From the NCBI GenBank assembly GCA_031264605.1, contig JAISDQ010000244.1, positions 1-6,194 on the forward strand: a stretch of DNA of 6,194 nt. The letters run 5' to 3'. Positions 1 through 5,788 of the stretch are shown piece by piece (position 1 is the first letter of the stretch; the number at the start of each line of letters is the position of its first letter). The notes beneath the pieces were generated by a model, which had not been told where the DNA came from, searched no databases, and saw nothing but the letters and a program-made list of their open reading frames with translations. Source of the stretch: Synergistaceae bacterium (GTDB taxonomy: Bacteria > Synergistota > Synergistia > Synergistales > Synergistaceae). A program made the position numbers and the translations under genes.

Positions 1-273
1 CTGTTCCGCTATTATAAGCGGCGAATACTTCAAAACACGTTCAACCTCAAAAATTGCTATATCACCTATCACCGAAAAAGCGAAAGCGGCTTTCCGCCAA
101 CACATGATATCACCCTGACCATAGTGAATACCGATAAGGGCGGGGAAACCGGTCTTGACTGCAGTCCCCTTGGATTACGTCAGTTTAACGAGATGTTCCG
201 GGAAATGGAAAATTTTGCCATCAAGGATACGGCGGTTTTGTCCGCCGGTACTGATCAGGCGTCGCAAGCATAA
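1..273 (+). CDS. Unrecognised protein, C-terminal 90 residues only (5' end outside window)
   Basis: Frame 1 is open from the first base to a TAA at 271-273. It has no in-frame ATG before the one at residue 66 and no ribosome binding site, so the true start lies upstream. The visible part begins with a basic stretch (residues 1-9, LFRYYKRRI). It continues as alternating hydrophobic and polar residues (about 20-48, with DITLTIVNT) that suggest beta strands, then a probable amphipathic helix (LRQFNEMFREMENF, about 59-72) and a polar tail ending SQA. I do not recognise a family. The next gene follows after 22 bp on the same strand with its own strong ribosome binding site, so the two are probably co-transcribed. 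The frame is supported by its length, its clean stop and the spacing to the next gene. The function is unknown. Confidence 0.6.
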   Translation: MFRYYKRRILQNTFNLKNCYITYHRKSESGFPPTHDITLTIVNTDKGGETGLDCSPLGLRQFNEMFREMENFAIKDTAVLSAGTDQASQA

Positions 274-295
274 TTTTGTAATAGGAGGAGTTTGT

Positions 296-781
296 ATGGG
301 CATTTCGAATGTATTGTTTCCTGTGGTGATGGTGGTTCTTTTCGCTGTTGTCGGCACGGTTATGGGCCGGACGCGTCTGCAAAAAATGGAGGCTTCCAAT
401 AAGATTTTTCTGGGAAAATACCCGGACGCCGCCAAAGTGTACCCCTATTCGCGGGCCTCGATTACGTCAGAGGCGGTACGGGTACATTCCGTGGAGGGGG
501 AACTTCCCGAATTTTTTTACGAAGCCGGAAAGTCCAACGCTATTGCCGCCGTCATCGCCGGTATAACCGGGAAGGGCAATACCTCGGGTTTTTACCTCAA
601 GCCCGGGATCAGCACTGTGGAGATCAGCTACTATCATAACCGTCCCGGATTTTTTTACAAAAATGTAACAACCTCCACTGATACGGTAAAAAAAGAACTG
701 AAGACCGAACCGAACAAAAAATATCTGCTCGGTTTTGACCGAAAGGCGGAAACCTTCACCCTGGAGGAAACCGCCGGATAA
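296..781 (+). CDS. Hypothetical membrane-anchored protein, 161 residues
   Basis: The start is set at the ATG at 296 because a perfect AGGAGG (283-288) lies 7 nt upstream. The same frame is open further upstream, but that stretch is covered by the preceding gene and has no ribosome binding site. The protein opens with one hydrophobic segment (about residues 5-23), followed at once by RTRLQK. The positive-inside rule then suggests an outside N-terminus and a cytoplasmic C-terminal domain, although an uncleaved export signal is also possible. Residues 95-157 look like a small beta-rich domain: strands around FYLKPG, TVEISYYH, FFYKNV and KYLLGFD, ending in a TFTLEE strand. A P-x-FFY-[EK] motif occurs twice (71-76 and 117-122). 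I do not recognise the family and assign no function. The gene ends with TAA directly followed by TAG. It converges on the importer operon. Confidence 0.8.
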   Translation: MGISNVLFPVVMVVLFAVVGTVMGRTRLQKMEASNKIFLGKYPDAAKVYPYSRASITSEAVRVHSVEGELPEFFYEAGKSNAIAAVIAGITGKGNTSGFYLKPGISTVEISYYHNRPGFFYKNVTTSTDTVKKELKTEPNKKYLLGFDRKAETFTLEETAG

Positions 782-907
782 TAGACCTGCTCCCCTTTCA
801 AGTAGGATGACCTCTCAATTAAAGAAAGGCCATCCTCAGTTTCGCTGACGGCGAATGGAAAATTTTCCGGTTTCACGCCAAGCCCCGCGGCGCGGCGGGA
901 TTTGCGG
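782..907. other. Convergent intergenic gap with hairpins
   Basis: This 126-bp gap separates the plus-strand hypothetical gene from the minus-strand permease gene, tail to tail. Besides the hairpin at 804-836 it holds a perfect 5-bp stem with a 5-nt loop (TTCGC 841-845, GCGAA 851-855), a perfect 12-bp palindrome GGAAAATTTTCC (857-868) and a GC-rich stretch around 883-899. No open frame with a ribosome binding site is visible. It most likely holds the transcription ends of both operons, but neither strand has a classic GC stem followed by a long T run. Confidence 0.5.
804..836 (+). terminator. Probable weak terminator hairpin downstream of the hypothetical gene
   Basis: Arms AGGATGACCT (804-813) and AGGCCATCCT (827-836) pair over 10 positions with one mismatch, leaving a 13-nt AT-rich loop. 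On the plus strand the stem is followed by TCAGTTTCG, a poor U tract, and the minus strand has no T run either. Its place in a convergent gap, 20 bp after the stop, supports a role in ending or stabilising transcripts. A strong intrinsic terminator is not demonstrated. Confidence 0.4.
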
Positions 908-1900
908 CTAACTCTCCCTGTTCAGGCCGCTGCGTAGCAGTACGGCTATTATCATCACGAAGCCCTTTACGATGAGCTGGTTGTAGTAGAGCATGCCCAG
1001 CATATTGAGTCCCGTGTTTATCACGCCGATTATCAAGGCGCCGATCAGCGTCCCGAATATCGTCACCCTTCCCCCGGCGATGTTGCCCCCCCCGATCACG
1101 ACGCTCGCTATGGCGTCGAGTTCCCAGTTGAGGCCGGCGGTCGGCTGCCCGGACGAGAGGCGGCCGCACTGGGCTACCCCCGATATCCCCGAGCAGAGGC
1201 CCACCAGCATGTATATCTTGATATAGACCTTCCGTACATTTATCCCGGCCAATCTCACCGTGTCGACGTTATTTCCTATGGCGCACGCGTACCTTCCGAA
1301 TCTCGTGCGCATGAGCAGAAACCAACAGGCGAAAAACACCGCGAGCCACAGCAGCACCGGTATCGGAATGCGCCATGACTCCGTCAGCCTCAGATAACCC
1401 TTCCCTACTTCGTTGAACGCCGCCGGCAGGCCCGATATCGGCGTGCCGTTGGTGAAAACGTAAGCGGAGCCCCTGGCCACGGACATTGTGGCGAATGTCG
1501 CGACAAACGGAGGGATTTTGGTATACGCGACTATCAGCCCGTTGAGAAACCCGCAAGCCGTCCCGACGCACAGACCGGCCGCTATCGCAACACTGTAGCC
1601 GGCCCAGCCTGGGGCGACGGGGTGATTTTTGACGAGAGACGCCGTTATAACGCCGGAGAACGCGACTATCGACCCGACAGAGAGATCTATGCCTCCCGAG
1701 AGTATCGCGAACGCCATGCCGCAGGCGATTATAGCGTTGAGCGACACCTGGCGGGCGACGTTTATCACGAGGTTGTCGTAGCTGATGAAGCTCTTTTCGA
1801 ATTTTACAAGGCTGTACCATTCGAGCAGCAGACAGAGCGTCAAAAGCGCGATGAATGCGAAGAACTCCGGCGCGTAATATCTGTATTTCTTCAGGTTCAT
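908..1900 (-). CDS. Sugar-type ABC importer permease 2 (RbsC family)
   Basis: This is an inner-membrane permease of the ribose/xylose/AI-2 class (BPD_transp_2 family), 330 residues, near the usual length. It is strongly hydrophobic with about 8-10 membrane segments. Family hallmarks are visible: the N-terminal GGIDLSVGS (69-77), IPPFVATFATMSVARG (129-144), the cytoplasmic coupling region RTRFGRYACAIGNN...VRLAGI (198-220), and the C-terminal AIASVVIGGGNIAGG (263-277) followed by a GTLIGALIIGVINTGLN helix. The start ATG at 1900 overlaps the ATPase stop as ATGA and has GGGGAGG (1908-1914) 7 nt upstream, so start and translational coupling are clear. It is last in the operon. A second, different permease lies on the other side of the ATPase gene, so the working channel is probably a heterodimer, as in LsrC/LsrD or YtfT/YjfF, rather than an RbsC homodimer. 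The substrate is not defined by the sequence. Confidence 0.93.
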   Translation of the reverse strand: MNLKKYRYYAPEFFAFIALLTLCLLLEWYSLVKFEKSFISYDNLVINVARQVSLNAIIACGMAFAILSGGIDLSVGSIVAFSGVITASLVKNHPVAPGWAGYSVAIAAGLCVGTACGFLNGLIVAYTKIPPFVATFATMSVARGSAYVFTNGTPISGLPAAFNEVGKGYLRLTESWRIPIPVLLWLAVFFACWFLLMRTRFGRYACAIGNNVDTVRLAGINVRKVYIKIYMLVGLCSGISGVAQCGRLSSGQPTAGLNWELDAIASVVIGGGNIAGGRVTIFGTLIGALIIGVINTGLNMLGMLYYNQLIVKGFVMIIAVLLRSGLNRES

Positions 1901-3417
1901 GCCGCGACCTCCCCGGCCGCCGCCTTCATTATGGCCTCCTGGCTGAGAGGGGTCTTGGCGCGGTCGAACTCTCCGGTTATTCTTCCCTCCCACATGACCA
2001 GCACCCTGTCGCTCATGCCAATGATCTCGGGCAGGTCGGAGGATATCATTATTATCGATTTTCCGCTCTTTGTGAGTTCGTTCATCAGGACGTAAATCTC
2101 GTACTTCGCCCCCACGTCGATGCCGCGCGTCGGCTCGTCGAATATCAGTATCTCGGCGTCCGTAAAGATGCACTTTGCCACGACGACTTTCTGCTGATTG
2201 CCTCCGGACAGGGTCTGTACAACGGTGTGGGCTGACGGCGTCTTGATGTTTAGGCTATGGACGAAATGCTCGGTATTTTTGAGTTCTTCCCGTTCGTCGA
2301 TCATCAGGTATCGCGTTATCTTGTCCATCGCGGCGAGCGTGACGTTGTTAGCCACGGACATGCCGAGTATGACGCCCTGAAGCTTGCGCTCCTCCGGCAG
2401 AAAACCGAATCCGTGCTTTATCCCGTCGTGCGGCGAGCGTATTTCGACCGGCGCGCCTCCCAGCGCGATGTCGCCGTTGTCGCGCCTGTCCGCTCCGTAA
2501 AGCGCGCGCACAAGTTCGGTGCGCCCTGAGCCGACGAGTCCGTAAATCCCCAGAATTTCGCCCTTTCTCAGATGGAAACGGATGTCCGACAGCACGTCCT
2601 GCCGCGACATATCCTTCACTTCAAGCAGCGGTTCGCCGGGCAGGGCCATCCTTGGGGGAAACTCGTTCGACAGCTCGCGCCCCACCATCATTCGGATGAG
2701 CGAGTCTTTGTCGATGTCCGAGACTTTGCTTGTATCGACATAAAGTCCGTCGCGCAGCACCGTCACCCTGTCACAGATTTCAAATATCTCGTCCAGATGG
2801 TGGGATATGAAAATTATCGAGATACCCTGAGATTTCAGGTCGCGTATCAGATCGAACAGCGTCTCCGTCTCCTTGGTCGTCAGGCTCGCGGTGGGTTCGT
2901 CCATGATTATGAGTTTCGCCCCCTTGGAGAGCGCCTGAGCGATGGCAACGAACTGGGCCTGAGCGGAACTGAGGTCCTGTACGAGGTCCGTTGGCTTGAA
3001 TTTTACCGATACCCTGTCGAGCCACTTTCTGGCCTCCTCGTTGCGGCGTTTCGAGTCGATCGTGCCGAACATCGTTCGCGGCTCGCGGCCGAGGAACATG
3101 TTTTCGGAGACGCTCATGCCGCGTATCAGGTTGAATTCCTGATAGATGATGCTGATACCGAGCGTCTGCGAATCCTGGGGGGTCGCTATGTCGGCGGGCG
3201 CGCCGTCCAGTATTATTTCCCCGGAGTCCTTGGAATAGGCGCCTGAGAGTATTTTCATCAGCGTGGATTTACCGGCGCCGTTTTCGCCCACGAGCGCGTG
3301 AACCTCTCCGTATTCGATCTCGATGTGAACATTCTCGAGCGCGCGGTTGCCAAAGAAGAATTTTGAAATGTCCTTCATCTCGAGAATATAGTCGCTTCTT
3401 TTTTCCAAATCGGGCAT
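1897..3417 (-). CDS. Sugar-type ABC importer ATP-binding protein with two ABC domains (RbsA family)
   Basis: This 506-residue cytoplasmic ATPase drives the importer. Domain 1 has Walker A GENGAGKST (44-52), Q-loop Q93, a signature-like LSSAQAQ (149-155), Walker B LIIMDEPT (169-176) and H-loop His206. Domain 2 has a degenerate Walker A GLVGSGRTEL (293-302, Arg in place of the catalytic Lys), a clean signature LSGGNQQ (403-409) and Walker B ILIFDEPTRGIDVGAK (423-438). Asp461 sits where an H-loop His would be. This asymmetry, with one good and one degenerate site, is normal for RbsA/MglA/XylG proteins, and the length is typical. The start is placed at the ATG at 3417 because AGAGGTGA (3423-3430) lies 5 nt upstream. 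The GTG at 3426 lies inside that ribosome binding site. It is 5 bp downstream of the permease 1 stop and overlaps permease 2 by 4 bp. Family assignment is very secure; the transported substrate is not. Confidence 0.95.
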   Translation of the reverse strand: MPDLEKRSDYILEMKDISKFFFGNRALENVHIEIEYGEVHALVGENGAGKSTLMKILSGAYSKDSGEIILDGAPADIATPQDSQTLGISIIYQEFNLIRGMSVSENMFLGREPRTMFGTIDSKRRNEEARKWLDRVSVKFKPTDLVQDLSSAQAQFVAIAQALSKGAKLIIMDEPTASLTTKETETLFDLIRDLKSQGISIIFISHHLDEIFEICDRVTVLRDGLYVDTSKVSDIDKDSLIRMMVGRELSNEFPPRMALPGEPLLEVKDMSRQDVLSDIRFHLRKGEILGIYGLVGSGRTELVRALYGADRRDNGDIALGGAPVEIRSPHDGIKHGFGFLPEERKLQGVILGMSVANNVTLAAMDKITRYLMIDEREELKNTEHFVHSLNIKTPSAHTVVQTLSGGNQQKVVVAKCIFTDAEILIFDEPTRGIDVGAKYEIYVLMNELTKSGKSIIMISSDLPEIIGMSDRVLVMWEGRITGEFDRAKTPLSQEAIMKAAAGEVAA

Positions 3418-3422
3418 GAGTC

Positions 3423-3430
3423 TCACCTCT
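3423..3430 (-). promoter_or_regulatory. Ribosome binding site that fixes the ATPase start
   Basis: Read on the minus strand, AGAGGTGA matches the 16S anti-Shine-Dalgarno over seven consecutive bases (GAGGTGA) and lies 5 nt before the ATG at 3417. It includes the TGA stop of permease 1 (3423-3425) and the in-frame GTG at 3426, which argues against the longer GTG-started protein. Stop and site overlapping suggests translational coupling. Confidence 0.75.
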
Positions 3431-4433
3431 TTTCGCTCCAGCCGCTTCTCGCGAAAACTGCGGCCAGAATGACGAAGCCTTTGAAAATTATCTGAAGGTA
3501 AGGGGACACGCCCATCAGGTTGAGCCCGTTACCCAGAAATCCCAACAACAGCGCGCCTATTATGGTGCCTATGATCGTCGCCCTTCCTCCGGCGATGTTG
3601 CCGCCTCCAATGACGACGGCCGCGATCGCGTCCATCTCCCAGCCGGAACCCGCCATTGGCTGCGCCGAGCCGACGCGCGAGGTCATTATCACTCCAGCTA
3701 TGGCGGAGCAGAACGCGACGTACGTGAATATGCGCATCTTCACCCACTTCACGCTGACGCCCGACAGCCGGAGCGTCTCCTTGCTCCAGCCGAGGGCGAA
3801 CACGCTTCTCCCGAATACGGTCTTGTGCAGCAGGAACCACGAAAAAAATATCATCAGGACGAGTATGATGGTTGCGTATGGAATGCCGAAGACATCGCCC
3901 TGCCCGATCCTGTTGAACGATTCCGGCAGGTCGGAAATGGCGTATCCGGCCCGGAAGAGCAGCGACAGCCCGCGTCCGACCGACATAGTGCCCAGCGTGG
4001 CGATGAATGGAGGCACATTGGTCAATGCCGCCACCGCGCCGTTGAACACCCCAAAGAGCGACCCGCCGATCAGCGCGATGATTATCGAGACCGGAACCGG
4101 CAGTCCCATGCGCATCATGCAGTCGCCGGCGATCATCCCCGATACGGCGACTACGGAACCGACGGAGAGATCGATGCCGCCCATCAGAATCGCGAACGTC
4201 ATGCCACACGCTATTATGGCGTTCATTGAGACCTGCCTGGTGACATTTAGGAAATTCTCGGCGCTCAAAAACGAGGCGCTGGTCTTCGGATACCCCGATA
4301 AGAAGAGGAGGAGCGCTAAAAAAGCGGTTGCGGCGAAGATTTCGGGTTTGTAAAACTGGATTTTCGGCGAGAGCCAGAATCCCCGGATTCCTCCGGCCTC
4401 ATCCGCGCCGGGAGTCGGCAAGTTGTTCGCCAT
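3423..4433 (-). CDS. Sugar-type ABC importer permease 1 (RbsC family)
   Basis: This 336-residue inner-membrane permease is of the same class as permease 2 but clearly a different protein. A polar cytoplasmic N-terminus (about 1-29) precedes the first membrane segment (about 31-48). Hallmarks are NAIIACGMTFAILMGGIDLSVGS (71-93), NVPPFIATLGTMSVGRG (139-155), the coupling region KTVFGRSVFALGWSKETLRLSGV (204-226) and AIAAVVIGGGNIAGG (269-283) with a following IIGTIIGALLLGF helix. At the coupling loop it reads ALGWSKE where the family usually has a Gly-Asn-type loop (permease 2 has AIGNNVD), a mild oddity. I chose the ATG at 4433. A TTG at 4445 in the same frame would touch the ribosome binding site with no spacing. 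The gene lies 178 bp after the binding-protein gene, with strong secondary structure between, and 5 bp before the ATPase. It probably pairs with permease 2 as a heterodimer. Confidence 0.93.
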   Translation of the reverse strand: MANNLPTPGADEAGGIRGFWLSPKIQFYKPEIFAATAFLALLLFLSGYPKTSASFLSAENFLNVTRQVSMNAIIACGMTFAILMGGIDLSVGSVVAVSGMIAGDCMMRMGLPVPVSIIIALIGGSLFGVFNGAVAALTNVPPFIATLGTMSVGRGLSLLFRAGYAISDLPESFNRIGQGDVFGIPYATIILVLMIFFSWFLLHKTVFGRSVFALGWSKETLRLSGVSVKWVKMRIFTYVAFCSAIAGVIMTSRVGSAQPMAGSGWEMDAIAAVVIGGGNIAGGRATIIGTIIGALLLGFLGNGLNLMGVSPYLQIIFKGFVILAAVFARSGWSEKR

Positions 4434-4445
4434 AATTGGATGCAA

Positions 4446-4452
4446 CCCCCTT
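4446..4452 (-). promoter_or_regulatory. Ribosome binding site of permease 1
   Basis: AAGGGGG on the minus strand can pair with the anti-Shine-Dalgarno sequence, with one G-U pair. It lies 12 nt before the ATG at 4433, a little long, but 0 nt before the TTG at 4443-4445, which is too close. This favours the ATG. The site sits just outside the inverted-repeat element at 4465-4562, so folding of that element could affect access. Confidence 0.5.
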
Positions 4453-4464
4453 CGGAGTGGTTTT

Positions 4465-4562
4465 ATACCAATTTGAAATCAGGGGCTTGAAGGGTGAAGA
4501 TTTAAAGCCATGCCGCGCGTCCTGGTGACATTGTTGACGCGCTTTTGATCGCAATTTGGTAT
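4465..4562. repeat. 98-bp inverted-repeat-bounded element with internal stems (MITE-like or structured mRNA)
   Basis: The ends are 16-bp inverted repeats with 3 mismatches: ATACCAATTTGAAATC (4465-4480) and GATCGCAATTTGGTAT (4547-4562). Between them lie two further stems: GGCTT/AAGCC (4484-4488 with 4505-4509) and a perfect GCGCGTC/GACGCGC (4515-4521 with 4536-4542). Together they give a three-way-junction fold on either strand. A TA dinucleotide sits near each end (4466-4467 and 4560-4561), as expected for a Tc1/mariner-IS630-type MITE. No open frame with a ribosome binding site is seen. It lies between the binding-protein and permease genes, so it is part of the operon mRNA. It may be a decayed mobile repeat, a regulatory or stability structure, or both; the sequence alone does not decide. 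Confidence 0.5.
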
Positions 4563-4572
4563 TGCCTGGAAA

Positions 4573-4597
4573 GCGCCGGGACGTCATATCCCGGCGC
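4573..4597 (-). terminator. Strong hairpin after the binding-protein gene (partial terminator or mRNA stabiliser)
   Basis: Perfect 9-bp GC-rich arms GCGCCGGGA and TCCCGGCGC enclose a 7-nt loop, 14 nt after the stop of the binding-protein gene. On the minus strand the stem is followed only by TTTCC, so full termination is doubtful and read-through into the permease genes is likely. Hairpins here are common in binding-protein-dependent operons, where they keep binding-protein mRNA in excess over the membrane components. That role is inferred from position. Confidence 0.6.
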
Positions 4598-4611
4598 AAA
4601 CATTCCCCATT

Positions 4612-5532
4612 CTACCAGTGGAAATCTCCGGCGTTTTCGGCGGTGATCGTCTTCACCGGCACGAATATCTCGGTCTCGTCGATCTTTTCGCCCTTCAGTA
4701 TCTTCATGCCGTACTCGACGCCCATGCGTCCAATGCGGGCGGGTTCCTGAGCGGCGCTCATCTCGTATCCGTTGCCGGCCACTATCGCGGTAAGAGCGTC
4801 AGGCGAGCCGTCCACGCCGCAAACGAACATCTCTTTTTCGCGGCCCGCCGCCTCTATCGCGGAAAGCGCGCCCAGGCCCATCGGGTCGTTCAGGGCGATG
4901 ACGGCGTCTATTTTGGGCTGGGCCTGGAGTATATTCTCCATGACCGCCATGCCGCGTTCGAGAAGGCCTTCGCCGTTCTGCTCGGATACGATCTTGATGT
5001 CGGGATGATCCTTGATCGCCTTCATGACGCCCTCATAGCGCATGCGGGTGGAGGAGACGGGGTTGCCGTTGATGAGGACGACGCTGCCCTTCCCGTTGAG
5101 GCGCTCCACCGTGTACTTGCCGCAAAGTTCGCCGGCGAGAGTGTTGTCGGAAACTATGAACATATCGCGCGGTCCCTTGGAATCCGCGTCGAGGCAGATA
5201 ACGGGGATGCCCGCGGCCTTGGCAGCCTTGACGGACGCTTCGCCCGCGTCGCTGTCGACAGGATTGAAGAGCAGGAAGTCTATGTTCTGGCGTATCATAT
5301 CCTCGACGCCAGCCGTCTGTTTCTGAACGTCCATATTGCCGTCCACGACGAGCACTTCGCCGCCGAGTTTTTCCACTTCTTCCTTCACGGCGTCATACAT
5401 CGCGACGAAAAACGGGTTGTTCATGACCATGACGGTGAAACCGACCTTCGGTTTGTCCACGCTCGCGAAAGCGCCGGACGAAGCGATACACAGCATCATT
5501 ACCACCAACAGAACGAGAGACAGCTTCTTCAT
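4612..5532 (-). CDS. Periplasmic sugar-type substrate-binding protein (RbsB family)
   Basis: This 306-residue type I periplasmic binding protein (Peripla_BP_4 class) delivers ligand to the two permeases. Residues 1-23 form a signal peptide (KK, a hydrophobic core and an AFA cleavage site); Cys15 is preceded by Met-Met-Leu, so it is not a lipobox. By eye against E. coli RbsB, several pocket positions are kept: Asn39, Phe41 and Phe42 (NNPFF), Asp115, Asn130, Arg163/Arg165, Asn215 (LND), Asp241 (GVDGSPD) and Gln262. Two differ: the Arg90 equivalent is Ala116 and the Phe164 equivalent is about Gly189. A pentose or related small sugar or polyol is plausible, but ribose specificity is not supported. 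The start ATG at 5532 has AGGAGG (5540-5545) 7 nt upstream. It is the first gene of the operon, under the promoter at 5603-5630. Family assignment is secure; ligand unknown. Confidence 0.95.
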   Translation of the reverse strand: MKKLSLVLLVVMMLCIASSGAFASVDKPKVGFTVMVMNNPFFVAMYDAVKEEVEKLGGEVLVVDGNMDVQKQTAGVEDMIRQNIDFLLFNPVDSDAGEASVKAAKAAGIPVICLDADSKGPRDMFIVSDNTLAGELCGKYTVERLNGKGSVVLINGNPVSSTRMRYEGVMKAIKDHPDIKIVSEQNGEGLLERGMAVMENILQAQPKIDAVIALNDPMGLGALSAIEAAGREKEMFVCGVDGSPDALTAIVAGNGYEMSAAQEPARIGRMGVEYGMKILKGEKIDETEIFVPVKTITAENAGDFHW

Positions 5533-5563
5533 ATAAAAACCTCCTGTATAAAGTATTTTTGGC

Positions 5564-5595
5564 GACTGCCCTTGCGGTATTCAATAAGGGGAGTC
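5564..5595 (-). promoter_or_regulatory. Inverted repeat at the start of the importer transcript (operator or 5' hairpin)
   Basis: Arms GACTGCCCTT (5564-5573) and AAGGGGAGTC (5586-5595) pair at 9 of 10 positions around a 12-nt centre. The repeat starts at about the predicted transcription start (near 5596) on the minus strand. It could be an operator for a sugar-responsive repressor or a hairpin at the extreme 5' end of the mRNA. No regulator gene in the window helps to choose. Confidence 0.45.
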
Positions 5596-5602
5596 TTCGC
5601 AA

Positions 5603-5630
5603 ATTATAACAAAAAAAATCTTTTGTTCAA
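5603..5630 (-). promoter_or_regulatory. Sigma70-type promoter of the importer operon
   Basis: On the minus strand, TTGAAC (5625-5630) and a perfect TATAAT (5603-5608) are separated by 16 bp. Transcription would start near 5596, giving a leader of about 64 nt before the ATG at 5532. The -35 matches the consensus at 4 of 6 positions, so expression may need help from an activator. Confidence 0.75.
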
Positions 5631-5635
5631 TACGC

Positions 5636-5679
5636 CAAATCGACATACTTTCAGCGCCGCGATCGCGGCGGCCGATTTG
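5636..5679. repeat. Palindrome inside a wider inverted repeat, upstream of the importer promoter
   Basis: CGCCGCGATCGCGGCG (5655-5670) is a perfect 16-bp palindrome. Around it, CAAATCG (5636-5642) and CGATTTG (5673-5679) form a 7-bp inverted repeat, not exactly co-centred. The palindrome centre is about 66 bp upstream of the predicted importer start, a common place for an activator site. It is not followed by a T run suitable for a terminator, and no gene ends here. Function is inferred from position only. Confidence 0.45.
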
Positions 5680-5742
5680 AAAACGAAAAGCGTCCCCGCG
5701 GTTTTCTCGGGGGGATTGCTCTCGGCGCCGACAGGCGGATAT

Positions 5743-5771
5743 TTGACTTCTTTTGTTGGATTCTCTATTAT
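5743..5771 (+). promoter_or_regulatory. Sigma70-type promoter of motA
   Basis: TTGACT (5743-5748) and TATTAT (5766-5771) are separated by the optimal 17 bp, each one base off consensus. Transcription would start near 5778, leaving a leader of about 88 nt before the motA ATG at 5866. This suggests housekeeping-sigma rather than flagellar-sigma control. Confidence 0.7.
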
Positions 5772-5788
5772 ATTCAAAAATTACTCTT

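Noticed and set aside
155..295. Upstream in-frame extension of the 161-residue hypothetical protein, from the ATG at 155
   Set aside because: It overlaps the end of the preceding gene, is Arg-rich and Cys-containing, and lacks a ribosome binding site, whereas ATG 296 has a perfect AGGAGG at 7 nt.
857..868. GGAAAATTTTCC palindrome as a terminator
   Set aside because: A perfect palindrome with no loop and an AT core makes a poor hairpin; there is no T run after it on either strand.
3418..3426. GTG start for the ATPase at 3426 with a 4-bp overlap of permease 1
   Set aside because: The GTG lies inside the AGAGGTGA ribosome binding site that correctly serves the ATG at 3417.
3520..4353. Long plus-strand open frame (277 codons) opposite permease 1
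   Set aside because: It mirrors the permease reading frame, has a low-complexity Pro/Ser/Thr/Met-rich translation and no start signal. The opposite strand is a textbook RbsC family member.
4462..4490. Internal minus-strand promoter for permease 1 with TATAAA at 4462-4467
   Set aside because: The -10 looks fair but no acceptable -35 lies 16-18 bp upstream, and the bases are explained by the inverted-repeat arm.
5658..5667. GCGATCGC core like the cyanobacterial HIP1 repeat, inside the palindrome at 5655-5670
   Set aside because: I noticed only this one copy, and nothing else suggests a cyanobacterium. It is part of a larger palindrome.
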